Positions 1-10,534 of a DNA stretch of 64,000 nt are shown here, in pieces. This DNA comes from Cordilura impudica (lineage: Eukaryota > Arthropoda > Insecta > Diptera > Scathophagidae). The notes under the pieces were generated by a model. It ran no database searches. It was not told the origin of the DNA and saw nothing but the letters and a program-made list of their open reading frames with translations. Positions within the stretch are counted from its first letter, which is position 1. Each line of letters starts with the position of its first letter. The translations under genes were made by a program, and so were the position numbers. The stretch covers positions 145,328,394-145,392,393 of the forward strand of contig OY821519.1 of the NCBI GenBank assembly GCA_963682025.1, written 5' to 3'.

Positions 1-123
1 GCATTATACACAAAACATCAAAACAATTTAAAATTAATCAGATTTTATTTTAAGGTATTTGGAATATATGTATATATTTTAAGTTGACACATAAATATCA
101 ATTGTTTTAGCCGAAATAATTAT

Positions 124-1119
124 GCCAAAAGTTATCCCAAATCAGATTGAAAAAGCATAGAAAACGATATTTTAAGCGGCAAGTCTGTGCGCGAAATTGA
201 AAGAAAATATGGTGTGTCTATTGGGTTTGTTTCAAAGCTTCGGAAAAATATAGGTGAAGTTGTTAAAAAGAATAAAGGACGGCAACCCAAACTCAATCCA
301 CATACAAAGAGAATGGTGAGATGCCTTGTACTGTCAGGAGCCACTGAGAACGCTACAAATGCCAATAAAGAACTAAGTGAAACTCTACAAATTGATGTGT
401 CCAATTACACAATTCGTAGATACCTCAAAAAGAGCGGAATGGGAGCAAAACAAAAGTTATTAAGCTGCTTTTATCAACCAAGAACCGGCCCACTCGTCTT
501 AAGTTCGCAAAAGAACGCGTTAATTGGACGGTTGAGCAGTGGAACCTAGTAACATAGTCCGACGAATCAAAAATAAATCGATTGGGCTCCCATGGCAGGG
601 TTTGGCCATGATAATGATACAAAAGTAGTTATCACATCGCGTAATATTCAAGAGACAATGAAATTTGGAGGAGGATCCTTAATGATCTGGGGTTGCTTCC
701 AAGGACTAAAGTTAGGAATCCTTCGCAAAATTGATAGTATAATGAAGGCAGAACATGAAATTGAAATTTGAAGACATTCCTACCTCGAAGTTTTTGGTTG
801 TGAACCAGGTGACACCCTTTTAATGTAGGATAATGATCGCAAGCATAACGTCAAGGTGACCGACCATTAAGTGACTTCAGGAGAATAATATTAAGTGTAT
901 GAATTGGCCCCCACCTCAATCCAATAGAAAATTTATGGAATATCTTGAAAAAGAAAATTATAACGAGAAGTTTAGTTCCCAAAAATCTAGAGTAGCTTTG
1001 GGCAGTGGCGAATGAGGAATGTTCCAAAATATAGAGGTTAATTTTACGTAATTTAATAAATAGTATGCCAAAAAGACTCCAGCTTGTCATCAGAGCTAAC
1101 GGTGGTCATATTAAATGCT
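124..1119 (+). pseudogene. Tc1-like transposase remnant
   Basis: A degraded Tc1/mariner-type transposase, the enzyme that would cut and paste its own element. The start ATG at 124 is followed by a stop after 12 codons. The frame then resumes as an open stretch (187-549) with a helix-turn-helix DNA-binding region (REIERKYGVSIGFVSKLRK). Downstream, in shifted frames, typical Tc1 catalytic blocks are readable: SDESKINR near 558, KFGGGSLMIWGCF near 661, DNDRKHNVK near 828 and PPHLNPIENLWNILKK near 908. The C-terminal block (LINSMPKRLQLVI) ends near 1119. Several stops and frameshifts make it inactive. I did not find convincing terminal inverted repeats. Family assignment is firm from the motifs; the exact subfamily is not. 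Confidence 0.85.
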
Positions 1120-1370
1120 AAAATAACGTTTTCAATTTAAGCCAATGTTCACAAACTCACAAACTTATTCACAAAAATCTATTCGCTTTTTTACTTACAT
1201 ATATATTAAGAAAACAATTTTTTTAATTTAGTTTTGTATCACTTATTTTTAAGACACTATGAACTGAATTCAATATAAAGAAAAGATTAATAAATTTTTG
1301 TTACAAATAACTTTTATTGAAAGAAATTCTAAATTCTATGTTTTTATGAACACTTTTAGAAGTCAGCGAA

Positions 1371-2580
1371 ATGGCTGGTGCGACGACGTCGAAGGAGGCA
1401 ACCCAAAGGGTTGAAGCTAAGCGGAACGACATACCGTCAACATCCGGCAATTTAGCGTGGCGACCGAAACTGCGGCTACTACTGCAGGAGTTAAGCAGAA
1501 ATCTCGAGAGCATGAATCCCGCAAAGTCCCAAGGGTACCAGCACCAGGACAACCAGGAGCCTTCGACGACCGACTAAGAAAAGGTCTCAGTGGGGCAGGC
1601 TGCAGATGGTACCTAAGGTACCTTGAGAAAGGTCTCGAACTTAAGGAAGCAAGAAGAAAGGCCGACGAACACAAGGCCAAGCCAGAGGAAGCAGCCCAGG
1701 CACACCAACCAACGGGCAAGCGCGATAACAAGCAAATTTCACCACCGCAGCTGGCAGAAGACAAAAGGCCGAGGTTCGCAGATCATTCAAGAAACCCCAC
1801 AGCAAAGACGAACACAACAGCGAGCAAAAGCTACGCGAACGTCTCCAAGGCGGTTAAGATGGCAGTGCTACCAAAGGGATATCCTGAGGTTAACCTAACC
1901 AAACAGCAGCTGACGGCACTAGAAGAGGCAATCCTGACAGATGTTGCAAAGGGATGGGACCACAAGCAAAAGTTTTAAGGCATTCATTTCCATTTGCACC
2001 GAGGTTTGTAAGGATGTCCAAACAGCTAACTGGCTCAGGCAAGCCGCCCCCAATTTTCAGCATGGGGTGGTGCACTGCTTATAGCATGCACTGGAGGTAT
2101 CCAGAATGCATACAGTAACCATATTCCTCCCCAAAAGCGCGGGCCAAACAACGGAGCAGATTATGGCTCTGATAAGCGCGCAAAATGAAGGCATCAACAC
2201 GCCTCTTTGGAAGGTTATAAGAACCAAAGAAGAAGGCAGCGGCTAACTGATGACAATAGGCATTGACGAGCAATCGCTGGAAGCCATCAAGAAATTGGAC
2301 AATGACATTAGTTACGGGCTTGGTGAGGTTCCGGTTCACGGAATAGCAAGGGGCAAAGAAAAAGAGAGCGACCCAGAAGCCAAAGAAGAGACGGAGCCGA
2401 GAGCCGCACAAAAGAATACATATCCGAACTAAAGGCAACTGAACCAATGGAGCAGCCACCATCCATTGAGAGCGACATGGAGGGCATATATCTGGGCCAT
2501 CCTGATGATCCAATAGATGATGAAGAGGAAGAGATGCTGTTAAACGACAACAGCTCGGGCATTAGGCCGAACAACAACTA
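1371..2580 (+). pseudogene. Retrotransposon ORF1-like protein, DUF4780 type (broken)
   Basis: A gag/ORF1-like protein of the kind carrying a DUF4780 domain, common in fly and other insect retroelements. Pieces in different frames give a Lys/Glu-rich N-terminal part (1457-1978). It ends in the block YANVSKAVKMAVLPKGYPEV followed by LTKQQLTALEEAI. The rest of the domain follows after frameshifts: WLRQAAP near 2030, TPLWKVIRTKEEGSG near 2200, and a stop, then LMTIGIDEQSLEAIKKLDND (2250 on). The acidic tail (DDPIDDEEEEMLL) ends near 2580. GC content is clearly higher than in the surroundings, fitting an inserted element. No reverse transcriptase follows; copy A of a dispersed repeat begins at 2825. 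The assignment to DUF4780 is from memory of the family pattern. Confidence 0.7.
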
Positions 2581-2591
2581 GCAACTAGCTG

Positions 2592-2693
2592 GGCAAGATT
2601 GCACCGAGGTTTTCTTTTGCTAGGGTGTACGGCGTTGCTAGGCAAGATTGCACCGAGGTTTTCTTTTGCTAGGGTGTTCGGCGTTGCTAGGCA
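2592..2693. repeat. 49-bp tandem duplication
   Basis: Two nearly identical 49-bp units, each containing GCAAGATTGCACCGAGG and TTGCTAGGGTGT. The second unit starts at 2641. They lie just past the stop of the DUF4780-type ORF and probably belong to its 3' untranslated region. Confidence 0.85.
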
Positions 2694-2824
2694 ATTTAAC
2701 AATGTCTGATTTTGTTGAACATAGAAGTTTCATTAAATTTTGTTTTGCGGAATGAATTTCTGCTATAAAAAAAACATTAAGAATGTTATAAACAGTTCCA
2801 AGAAGGCAGAAAGAGAGAAATAAA

Positions 2825-3612
2825 CAAGTAAGAAAATTATAGTCGATCTAAACCGACTATACGATACCCTATATCATACGATTAGATTTCCTATCTCTTA
2901 GGCCCAACTAATTGGATATATAAAATAAGCATAAACCAAATTTCAGTGGCATTGTTATTAATTTTTTTCCTTTGGATATGAAAAAGTTTATATCGGATAT
3001 TGTATTTATATGAGGACTAGGTCGAAAAAAGGACCGATTCTGACCACATTTGGTAAGGCCACTTATTTTTTGCAAAAACATACACAAACCAAATTTGAGA
3101 AAAATTTGTGCAATATTTTAGTTTTTAGGAAGTGCAGGTCGGGAAGCAGCTTTATATGGAGGCTATGACTAATAATTGTCCTATAGGGTTTATTTTTGGA
3201 CTACTAATTAATGGGTGTAATAAACACACACACACCCGAATCTGACCGAGATCTATATGATAATTTGGATCATAGGGCAATATAAGTCGATTTTACAGGT
3301 GTCATCTGTATGTGGACTATGTCTGAACATGCATCGATTTTTGCCAATTTGAACAACGTTCATGCTATGGCTGATAGAAGCTTACATACCGAATTTCATC
3401 GAAATATGTTCATATTTGCCATCTGTAGTTTTACATGGACACACAGACGGACAGACGGATGGACGGACGGACAGAAAATGATTCTGACTCAGAAAGTGAT
3501 TCCGGGTCGATCGGTATAATAAAAGTTGGTTCTAGGTAAAATATTTTTGGAAGTTACAAACATCAGCACAAGGTCATTGTAGCCTGACGACATAGTGGTA
3601 AAGGGTATACAA
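2825..3612 (-). mobile_element. Family I DINE-like repeat, copy A
   Basis: First of about eleven copies of a ~780-bp repeat (family I). In the orientation used here the element starts with ACCCTATACC and ends with a hairpin followed by TTTTCTTACTTG. It carries (GTCC)n / (GGAC)n microsatellite in the first third, and short subterminal inverted repeats (GATACCCTATA against TAGGGTATA). This layout matches DINE-1/Helentron-associated elements (established pattern; assignment is inference). Copy A is on the minus strand, has a shortened GGAC run near 3450 and a diverged hairpin. It encodes nothing. Confidence 0.8.
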
Positions 3613-4260
3613 ATTGGTGCTTTTAAAATTTCAAAGGAATCAGTTATCACCATTTTAAGACATATTATGGGCATCAAAACACTAAACATGAAAATAAGTA
3701 GCATTAATATCTCTGAAAAAATGCTATATGACTACCAGAACAAAATGAAAAGCATCAATACCGGTGATGAGACTTGGATCTATGTTATACCTAAAACCCC
3801 GAAATTATCAACCAATTAAGCGACTATCCTGCAAAAGTTGAACCAAGATCGAAAAGATCACGCCTAGTTCGTACAAAAATAGATGCCATGATAATAGTTG
3901 CTTCGATTATCGAGGTGCAATGTATTATGAATTATTTGAGTGTTATGCGTTATTTGCGTACATCTATTCGCAAAAAGGGTCAAGCATTATGAGCAGATAT
4001 TGCACTTTCTCACAAAGCTTTGGTACATTGAGACCATTTCTGACAAAATTCGATGCATGCATTTCACGATCACCGTCTGACTCTTGGCTATTCAATAAAC
4101 TCAAAATACCACGCCGAGAACACCATTCTGATTCAATTGAGGCGATAAAAGGTGAATCGCTGTACTCTTGGAAGGCCATTCTGGAAATCGACTGATTCAA
4201 GTTTTGGTAAAAATGTTGCAATAAATGTAAAGTATTAGAAGAGGATTACTTTGAAAACAA
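3613..4260 (+). pseudogene. mariner transposase remnant
   Basis: Fragments of a mariner-type transposase directly after copy A. The diagnostic block INTGDETWIYV is at about 3757-3790, preceded by ISEKMLYDYQNKM. After frameshifts come a short SRSRLVRTKIDAM-like stretch near 3850 and FDYRGAMYYE near 3905. The carboxy part reads SDSWLFNKLKIP...DSIEAIKGESLYSWKAI near 4078-4190, ending in a degraded RREDYF-like block near 4235. Many frame breaks and missing segments, including the central catalytic Asp block. It is clearly dead. The 5' half is missing or replaced by the adjoining repeat. Confidence 0.75.
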
Positions 4261-4299
4261 TGAAATTGATTCGACAGAAATAGAAAAATTTCATATAGA

Positions 4300-4440
4300 A
4301 ACAATCTATTCAATTATAACATAACAATTATCACAATATTAAATAAATCGCTGATGAACGCTGAAATGTTAGAAACCGGTCCGATTAAGAATACAGTGTA
4401 GTTATGAGTTTTTGGTATACCACGCACCATTAAAAAAAAA
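4300..4440 (+). repeat. Short dispersed repeat with ribozyme-like core (partial copy)
   Basis: Shares about 110 bp with a longer copy at 23,339-23,672 (common words TAACAATTAT, CTGATGAA, GAAACCG, TTAAGAATACAG). Its right end CACGCACCATTAAAA is the inverse of the left end of that other copy (TTTTAATGGTGCGTG). The element therefore has terminal inverted repeats; this copy lacks its left part. Confidence 0.7.
4346..4386 (+). ncRNA. Hammerhead-ribozyme-like motif (candidate)
   Basis: Reads CTGATGA (4351-4357), a short weak stem II, then GAAAC (4372-4376) and CGGTC ending at 4381. The bases just before the core (AATCG, 4346-4350) pair perfectly with those just after the would-be cleavage site (CGATT, 4382-4386), as stem I of a type I hammerhead should. 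Stem III would be the self-complementary ACCGGT, as in dimer-forming minimal hammerheads. Stem II has decayed, so activity of this copy is doubtful. Confidence 0.4.
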
Positions 4441-4493
4441 AGAATTTTTGGTTTATTACTAATGTCACATTTTCATTTGAACACAGTAATATA

Positions 4494-4755
4494 TCGAGGG
4501 CTTATATTCAAAAAAAAAAAAAAGTGCTATCTATTTACATTGACAGCAATATTAATTTTTGATTTCAAACTGTTCTATGATATAACTGTCAAATATAATA
4601 TCATTATCATACATGATTAGTACGACTATATCTTAATAGATATTGTAGCAAATCAATCGACAAATACTTTTAGATCTTATTAATAAATTAGTTTTACACG
4701 CTCTCTTTAAAATAATTATTGATGCAGATAGCACTTTTTGAAAATAAGCCCTCGA
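4494..4755. mobile_element. MITE with ~30-bp inverted repeats, TA target
   Basis: About 262 bp bounded by TCGAGGGCTTAT at the left and its complement ATAAGCCCTCGA at the right. The inverted repeat continues through AAAAAGTGCTATCT. TA flanks both ends, which fits a Tc1/mariner-type nonautonomous element. No coding capacity. Confidence 0.8.
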
Positions 4756-5563
4756 TATGTAAATTTTAAAGTCAACTATGAATTATTTTTAGTAAAAGAT
4801 TTCTGTGTTTGTATGCCTTTAAGCAGACTTTTTATGAGAATTCGAAAGCTGCTTTATATGGTGACGATTCATGAATATATTAAATAAACAAAAGATGTAT
4901 TTTTATCTAAGTTTTTGGGTATTTTTTTCTGGGGCCTCGGGGTGATATTTTATCTAATTTCAATACCGAGAGTCGTATCGATGGCAACATACACTAAAAT
5001 ATATATTGCTAGGACATCGCCTTATCTTTTCCAAAAGTGATTCTGATTCGATCGGTGCAACAAAAGATTGCTTTAGACTGTAAGCTAATTTCAAATAGTA
5101 TACCTGGACCACAGAGTGGATTACGGAATAAATACAACAGTATGTGTATACTGTCTAGTCAGTTATTGTGTTGTTGTGACCAGATTCCTTAAAATACTAC
5201 TGGTCCCGTCGAATGTTGTTTTTTCCTGACCTAAATGCTTTTTGCGTGGCTTTAGTCAATGGTAATTTTATGTATTCAGTGTGTATGGGAAATCCAATTT
5301 TCATCAGTCTGATCCCGCCATACTGTTTCTACTGCTCGCATTAAGAAACTATGGACTTACGCAAAACTTCAAGACTCTCATTCAATATATTTTACTTTGT
5401 ATGTCGTGTGCCACGTCCACTTTACGTGTGACTTATTGCATTAAACTTTAACTATGGAGGTGAAATTTAGGGACGTGAGGTGGTGGTAAATTTTAACCCT
5501 TTTTATGTTCAATAATATTTCATATATATATACATATATATATATCGACCTTCTTCTGAATTT
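4756..5563. other. Unrecognised stretch with a family I scrap
   Basis: No gene found. Positions 5033-5118 resemble the GATTCTGATTCGATCGGT part of family I and are probably a decayed fragment. A (TA)n run lies near 5520-5546. The rest is AT-rich and unassigned. Confidence 0.5.
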
Positions 5564-5932
5564 AGGTTTCTGTGTTTTAGAATTCTCATGTACATTTAAA
5601 TTTTAAATAAAAAACATTTATTTAATTTACATCATTCAACGTTTCGCTGGTATTTTTCCAGCCTCTTCAGGGACTATATTTTATTAAATCTGGCAACCAT
5701 ACATATACACAAAAAGAAAATAACATAAGAGAAAACTAATATTTAAAAGCACAACAAAAATAAAATACATAGCGTCATAAAATTCTTAACTTACAAATAA
5801 TTTTTCGTCAAAGTTTGCAGTTAATTTTCAAAAAATAATGATTGTTTTACACAGTGCATATAACGCGACATAAAACACATATTTAATTAAAAAAAATAAA
5901 CAATTGCAAATAAAAATTAAAAATATCAAGTG
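5564..5932 (+). repeat. Dispersed repeat with ACGTTTCGCTGG motif, copy 1
   Basis: Aligns by eye with 51,168-51,440, starting at TTTCTGTGTTTTAGAATTCT and ending near AATTAAAAATATCA. Copy 1 carries an extra ~110 bp in the middle. Read on the minus strand, 5642-5670 gives CTGAAGAG, a 5-bp stem (GCTGG/CCAGC) around an A-rich loop, then GAAAC: a hammerhead-like core. Such motifs are known from Penelope-like elements and retrozymes; membership here is inference. Confidence 0.65.
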
Positions 5933-5949
5933 TGTAGTTCGCGTTGGTG

Positions 5950-6290
5950 TTGTCTTTATCCTCTTTTATTTTAATCGCTAATTTCACAATTAATTAAAAT
6001 GGCTTGCAAATGGGATCTTATAACGTAAACAGAATTTTGGTTGTTGGTTTTAAAAGATATTTTTTTTAAGACATTGGTTTTAGCATGTATACTTAGATCT
6101 GATTTATCGCATTTAATATTTTTTCACAAGCCTTGCATCTGTATTTAAAGTCGTCATCTTTGATCTGTTCCATCCCATTAGCTTCTCGTCTCTCAACTAA
6201 CTTGAGTAAAACCTTTGTTTTCTGTATTTCTTTGATGTGTTTTCAGCATCATCGAAAAACGAATCGGACATTTTTCTAAAATCAATTATG
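5950..6290 (-). pseudogene. Zinc-finger N-terminus of a hAT-like transposase (fragment)
   Basis: On the minus strand an ATG near 6272 opens MSDSFFDDAENTSKKYRKQRF. This leads to a zinc-knuckle/BED-like stretch YRCKACEKIL and, one frame over, CDKSDLSIHAKTNV. The Cys-x2-Cys ... His spacing is typical of the DNA-binding finger at the start of many hAT transposases. A frameshift lies inside the finger and the rest of the protein is not recognisable, so this is a relic. It abuts the dispersed repeat at 5564-5932. Confidence 0.5.
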
Positions 6291-6969
6291 TTTACATTTA
6301 TAATATTTTAATATTCTTTTTATTTGCAAACTTACATAAGGTGCTATTACACGAAGTGTTTTTTACATATGTACTGTCACTTTTTTTATCCATATGAAAT
6401 TCCTCATGTCTGTCAAAATTGTCTTTTACATACAAGTCATAACTTTTGCTATCACACGTGCATATGTATTTCCGTATTACATAACCTCTAAGTGTTAACA
6501 ACAGCTGATTTAATTTGTGAATTTACAAACATTTATTGTTAAAAAAAAGTTATATATATTTTAATTGTTAATACTAAACAATTTATTTTTCTTTCAATAT
6601 TAATCTTTAAAATTTACTCTGTTTTTCTTTCGCCACAAGCAGTGTTGTATTTTCATGTTTGTCATGCAAAAATAGAACCTGTTCTAATTGAAAAATGTAC
6701 ATGTGACTTTCCTCATGTATTGTACATAAACAATGTTTCAAAGATAGATATTTTTAATTTTAAAGTTTAAAATTGAAATGTATATAATATAAAGTTGTTA
6801 AAAAAAAAATTCAAAAAATCCCTACAATTCGACAAAAGTAAGAAATCTTTTGCATTAAACACATAGACGCAAATCCATTTATCGATGCGTTACAAATGGA
6901 ATGACAAACTGATGTAATAAGATCGAAAAAATAAAACTGATTAACGCTAGTGCTTTTAAAATATAAGAC
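6291..6969. other. AT-rich spacer, nothing recognised
   Basis: About 680 bp left of the hAT element. Short open frames exist on the minus strand but show no domain or family pattern. The last 8 bp before the element (6970-6977, ATGGTCAA) are its left target duplication. Confidence 0.5.
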
Positions 6970-6977
6970 ATGGTCAA

Positions 6978-7472
6978 TAAGGTGGCCCTTCAATGTATGG
7001 GCAAATTTAAAACTCATCTGTTCCAAACACGCAGGTCATTTTTGTGTGAGGTTAGGAGAAAAAAAATGTTGACAAAAATTTGGGCTCGATCGGTTGAAAA
7101 TTCGCGTGCCGCACGAGGGTTAAAGTTCGTGAGAACGAGCAAAATTTATAAAAAGAAGCTTATAACTACTCAGGGGTCGCCCCTATGGAGGTAAAAAGTA
7201 AGAGCGACCCCCATTATTTTTGTATCCCAAATATTTCTCTAGAACAAACTTACCCTCTATATCCAACCCTTAAGGGGGTTCCCATACAAAAAAAAAAAAT
7301 CCACGAAAATGTACCAAAATAGAAAAACAAAATATATGAGCATTTCAACGAGAATTATTTCTATGGTCTCCGATTTTGATAAAATTTGGTGAGTGTGCTT
7401 GGAATCGAACGCATATTTCCAAAACATTTTTTATTTTTTTTTGAAAACTGTGGCAACCCCGAATCTTTGAAA
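6978..7472 (+). repeat. Left long inverted repeat of hAT-1
   Basis: Matches 10,535-11,016 in reverse complement, including GATCGGTTGAAAATTCGCGT and the block CCCTTAAGGGGGTTCCCAT. Its inner ~75 bp (near 7360-7435) recur in inverted form at 7613-7690, making a subterminal hairpin not present at the right end. Confidence 0.9.
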
Positions 7473-7767
7473 TATTGTAAAATTAGATGATAGGACATCA
7501 TTCAGAAGGCAATAACTTGTTGTGTAAGAGATATTTGAAAAATTCTTTTTGTGTAAAAATAGTGAGAGTTTTGGGGTTCTGATATTTTATAAAATAAAAT
7601 ATATAAAATGGAAAAAAATGTTTGTGAAATATGCGTTCGATTCCAAACATACTCACCAAATTTTATCAAAATCGGAGACCACTGAAGTAAAATGGAAATG
7701 TTCATATACAATTATTGCAATAAAATAATTAATAGGTTTATTTATGTATAACATAATTATTAATGCT

Positions 7768-10010
7768 TTAAATTAAATTACTTTTGCCATAACTCGGATA
7801 TTTTTTGCGATAATCACTGACAACTTGAATTAAATATTGCTTCTCCTGTTCGTTCCTGCACAATATTTTATTGTAGTCCTCCATCATTTTCACACCTCTC
7901 TCGGCGGTGTCGTTTACAACGTGAATTTTGTCGACAATTTTCAATGCTTGCTGATAATCTTCACGCTGTGGCCACGTTTCCGGTGGATATCGTAAAAATT
8001 CATGCGGCAAGTTGAAGCGTTGGAAAAAGTTTTTAGTTTTTGAGGTTACGAAAGCGCTCAAGTTATTCGACAAAAATTGTTCATTTACTTCTGCAAATTT
8101 AAGCACAATTTTTTTCTTACTACGGATAGGGCCTTCAACATCTTCAGAGCCATCAGAGGTACCACAATCATCATCTTCTCCAGTTTCTTCATCAGTATGT
8201 TTTTGTAGTTTGACTTCACTTTCTTTTATTTCAAGGCTTTCTTCTCCATCCTCTATGACATAATAGCCAACATTTTTCGTTTTGTGTCACACGAAACATC
8301 TGAATCAAAGAAGGCTAGAGCTATAGCCTCCTCCGCTAGATACCACAAATGTCTAATAAACTTTGTTACCATTATTTTCGACAATTTCTCATCTAAGTCT
8401 GCATGCGAGTGAAGAGCTTTCAAAAAGTTCAAGTCCTGATTCGGCGCTTTGACAGCTTCAGTACAGTTATACCAGACTTTTACGTACAAACAAACAATAA
8501 ATATACAGACATCTCGAATTCCATCCAATTGTGACTTTGACAGTTTAAATTGGTCTCTGAACATAAATATTTTCAACGAGTAGATTGCCTTGGACATCCA
8601 TCTTGCGTGGTGATTGGGTATGAGTTGTTTAAACTTATATGCGCCCAAATCACCGCCAAGGAATAAAACAACCAATTCCAATAGTTCCTTATAGTCGTTG
8701 TGACGTTGTCTTTTCTGTAGTTTGGCCATGCAAAATGTAATGATGTCATCTGGTGCAGTTATTAATTTCGAAACAACGATTTCATCGCTTACTCCAGTTT
8801 CAAATGACTTTTGATTAACATTTTCCCAATTTAGCTGGAAACGCCGAAACAGGCCAACATCTGGCGCAGAAGTGTTTCCAATTTTTTCTTCGAAGACTGC
8901 TCTTAGCTCCAATTCGTATATGTGATGTCGACACGGTAGATACATCAAATCTCTGTCTAATAACTGTTCAAGTAAAATTGCAGCTCCTCCGAATTCACCA
9001 GTGTTTGACGATGTCGTGTCAAAAGACATTGCTTGAACTCGATTCGAAATCTTCCATTCTACCAGTAGGTGTTGAACAGCCGCTGCAATGTTTTTACCTT
9101 TTCCACAATCAAATTTTGGAACGCCTAATATTTGTTCCATTTCTCCATTAGTAACAATAACTGGAAGGCGATCAATCTTATTCTTTTCTGTAATGTCTTC
9201 CAGTATTTTGCCATCCCAATGCACTACAAAAAATGCTGCTTCCTTTAACTGTAATGAAAAAATATTTATATTAATATTGAAAATAAATAGGTATGAGAAG
9301 AATAATATTACATATAAGTTCTCCTTTACAAAACCAGCTATTTTTTGTCGATTTGCATTACGGTATCTTTGAATTGACGAGCGATTCAATATCAAATTTG
9401 ATACGTTGTGGCCAAGCCCTTCAGCTACTGCAGTCATTAAATGCATTGCATTTCGGTCTGATATCATGCATTTGTCCAAAGCAGAAACGATCCGTTCATT
9501 GATAAATGACTGTGTTCCTCTTTTTACAATTTTCGAAGTCGACGGTAGAGCGTCCACTTCCCATTCCGTTCCACCATTGCCACCATTGTCTGACGATTCG
9601 GTAGATGATGTTACTTGCACTGTAGTTGAATAAATATTGAGTACATATAATCGCCGTTGTTCTTTTGTCTCTCCTCGTTCCATTTTTCTTTTTTCATAGC
9701 CAACTAGAGCCATGTCAATGCCAATCATGCTGCCTGGGCGGCCTTTTTTCCTCTGCGCAAGCAAAAACTCTATATCCTCCGGTATTGTAATCGTTGTAAG
9801 TGCATTAACATGGGCAATATCGAAGAGGTCGTCTAATTCTTCGACAAAGTTTTCTTCTTTTACCTTATGAGAAGGTCCTCCTCTTGTTGCACTCTTGTTT
9901 AATTTCCTCCAATCCTGGTACAATTTGCCAATTTGTTTTATGATGGCTGATTTGTCTCGCGTCGGAATTCGCGCCTTATCCCAGAAAACGAGCACTTCGT
10001 TTGCAGCCAT
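7768..10010 (-). CDS. hAT-like transposase (one intron, one frameshift)
   Basis: Probable transposase of hAT-1, acting on the element's own ends. The start is taken at 10,010 (MAANEVLVFWDKARIPTRDK) because a paralogue at 35.4 kb aligns from this point; an upstream in-frame ATG lies in less conserved sequence. Visible blocks: LDDLFDIAHVNA near residue 55, then VVHWDGK (first Asp), FDTTSSNTG (second Asp) and CRHHIYELELRAVFE, which looks like the C/D-x2-H motif of hAT and related DDE enzymes. The C-terminal part contains VNDTAERGVKMMEDYN and YRKKYP. A 63-bp GT-AG intron (9249-9311) separates the N-terminal third; it is in frame, so the unspliced message also stays open. A one-base shift near 8255-8275 splits off the last ~160 codons (resuming at VIEDGEESLEIKE), so the copy is probably inactive or the base is an error. 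I see no BED finger. Confidence 0.75.
9249..9311 (-). other. 63-bp GT-AG intron in the hAT-1 transposase
   Basis: On the minus strand the donor GTAATA follows TTATAT, and the acceptor TTTTCATTACAG precedes TTAAAGG. The translated insert (hydrophobic, Phe/Ile/Asn-rich) is missing from the intronless paralogue near 36.9 kb, where the flanking HWDGK block is continuous. Confidence 0.75.
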
Positions 10011-10534
10011 TGTTATACTTTTTCGCACTTCCAATTTTAGTGTACGAGTGTGAAAAAAAAAAAAAAAAAAGAACTTTTTTTTAGACGGCAATTTTGATCC
10101 CAACAGCTGCGGAATAAAAGGTTCAATCAAATAAATGCTGGGCTGTTGCGATCTCAAATTACTTTTTTTTCATATATGATGCCATTGAAAATCAAATGCG
10201 CACCTGCTATTTTTTTTAATGTAGTTTTTATCTTTTAGTTTTAAATGTTTTATTTTCCTTTTATTTCACTTTTTTTATTTCAAATTTTCCTGGGTTGCTT
10301 TTAGTTTTACTTGAAAAGATGAATTATTCACTATCACAACACATAAAGGAACTTTAAAATAACACTGCTTAGCTTTAATTTTCCGTTCACAGGTTGTATG
10401 TTTTAATTGCAAATGTCATAGAACAACTAGAAGGGCAATACGTGTACATAAAAAACGTATCTAACATAAACAAAAAATTTAAACTATAATTCGGGGATTC
10501 CACAAACTAAAAAAGTATAACAATAAATTTAGCG

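Noticed and set aside
3920..4221. Overlapping ORFs on both strands as small genes
   Set aside because: The plus-strand frame is a decayed mariner transposase (KLKIP...DSIEAIKGESLYSWKAI); the minus-strand frame is its shadow.
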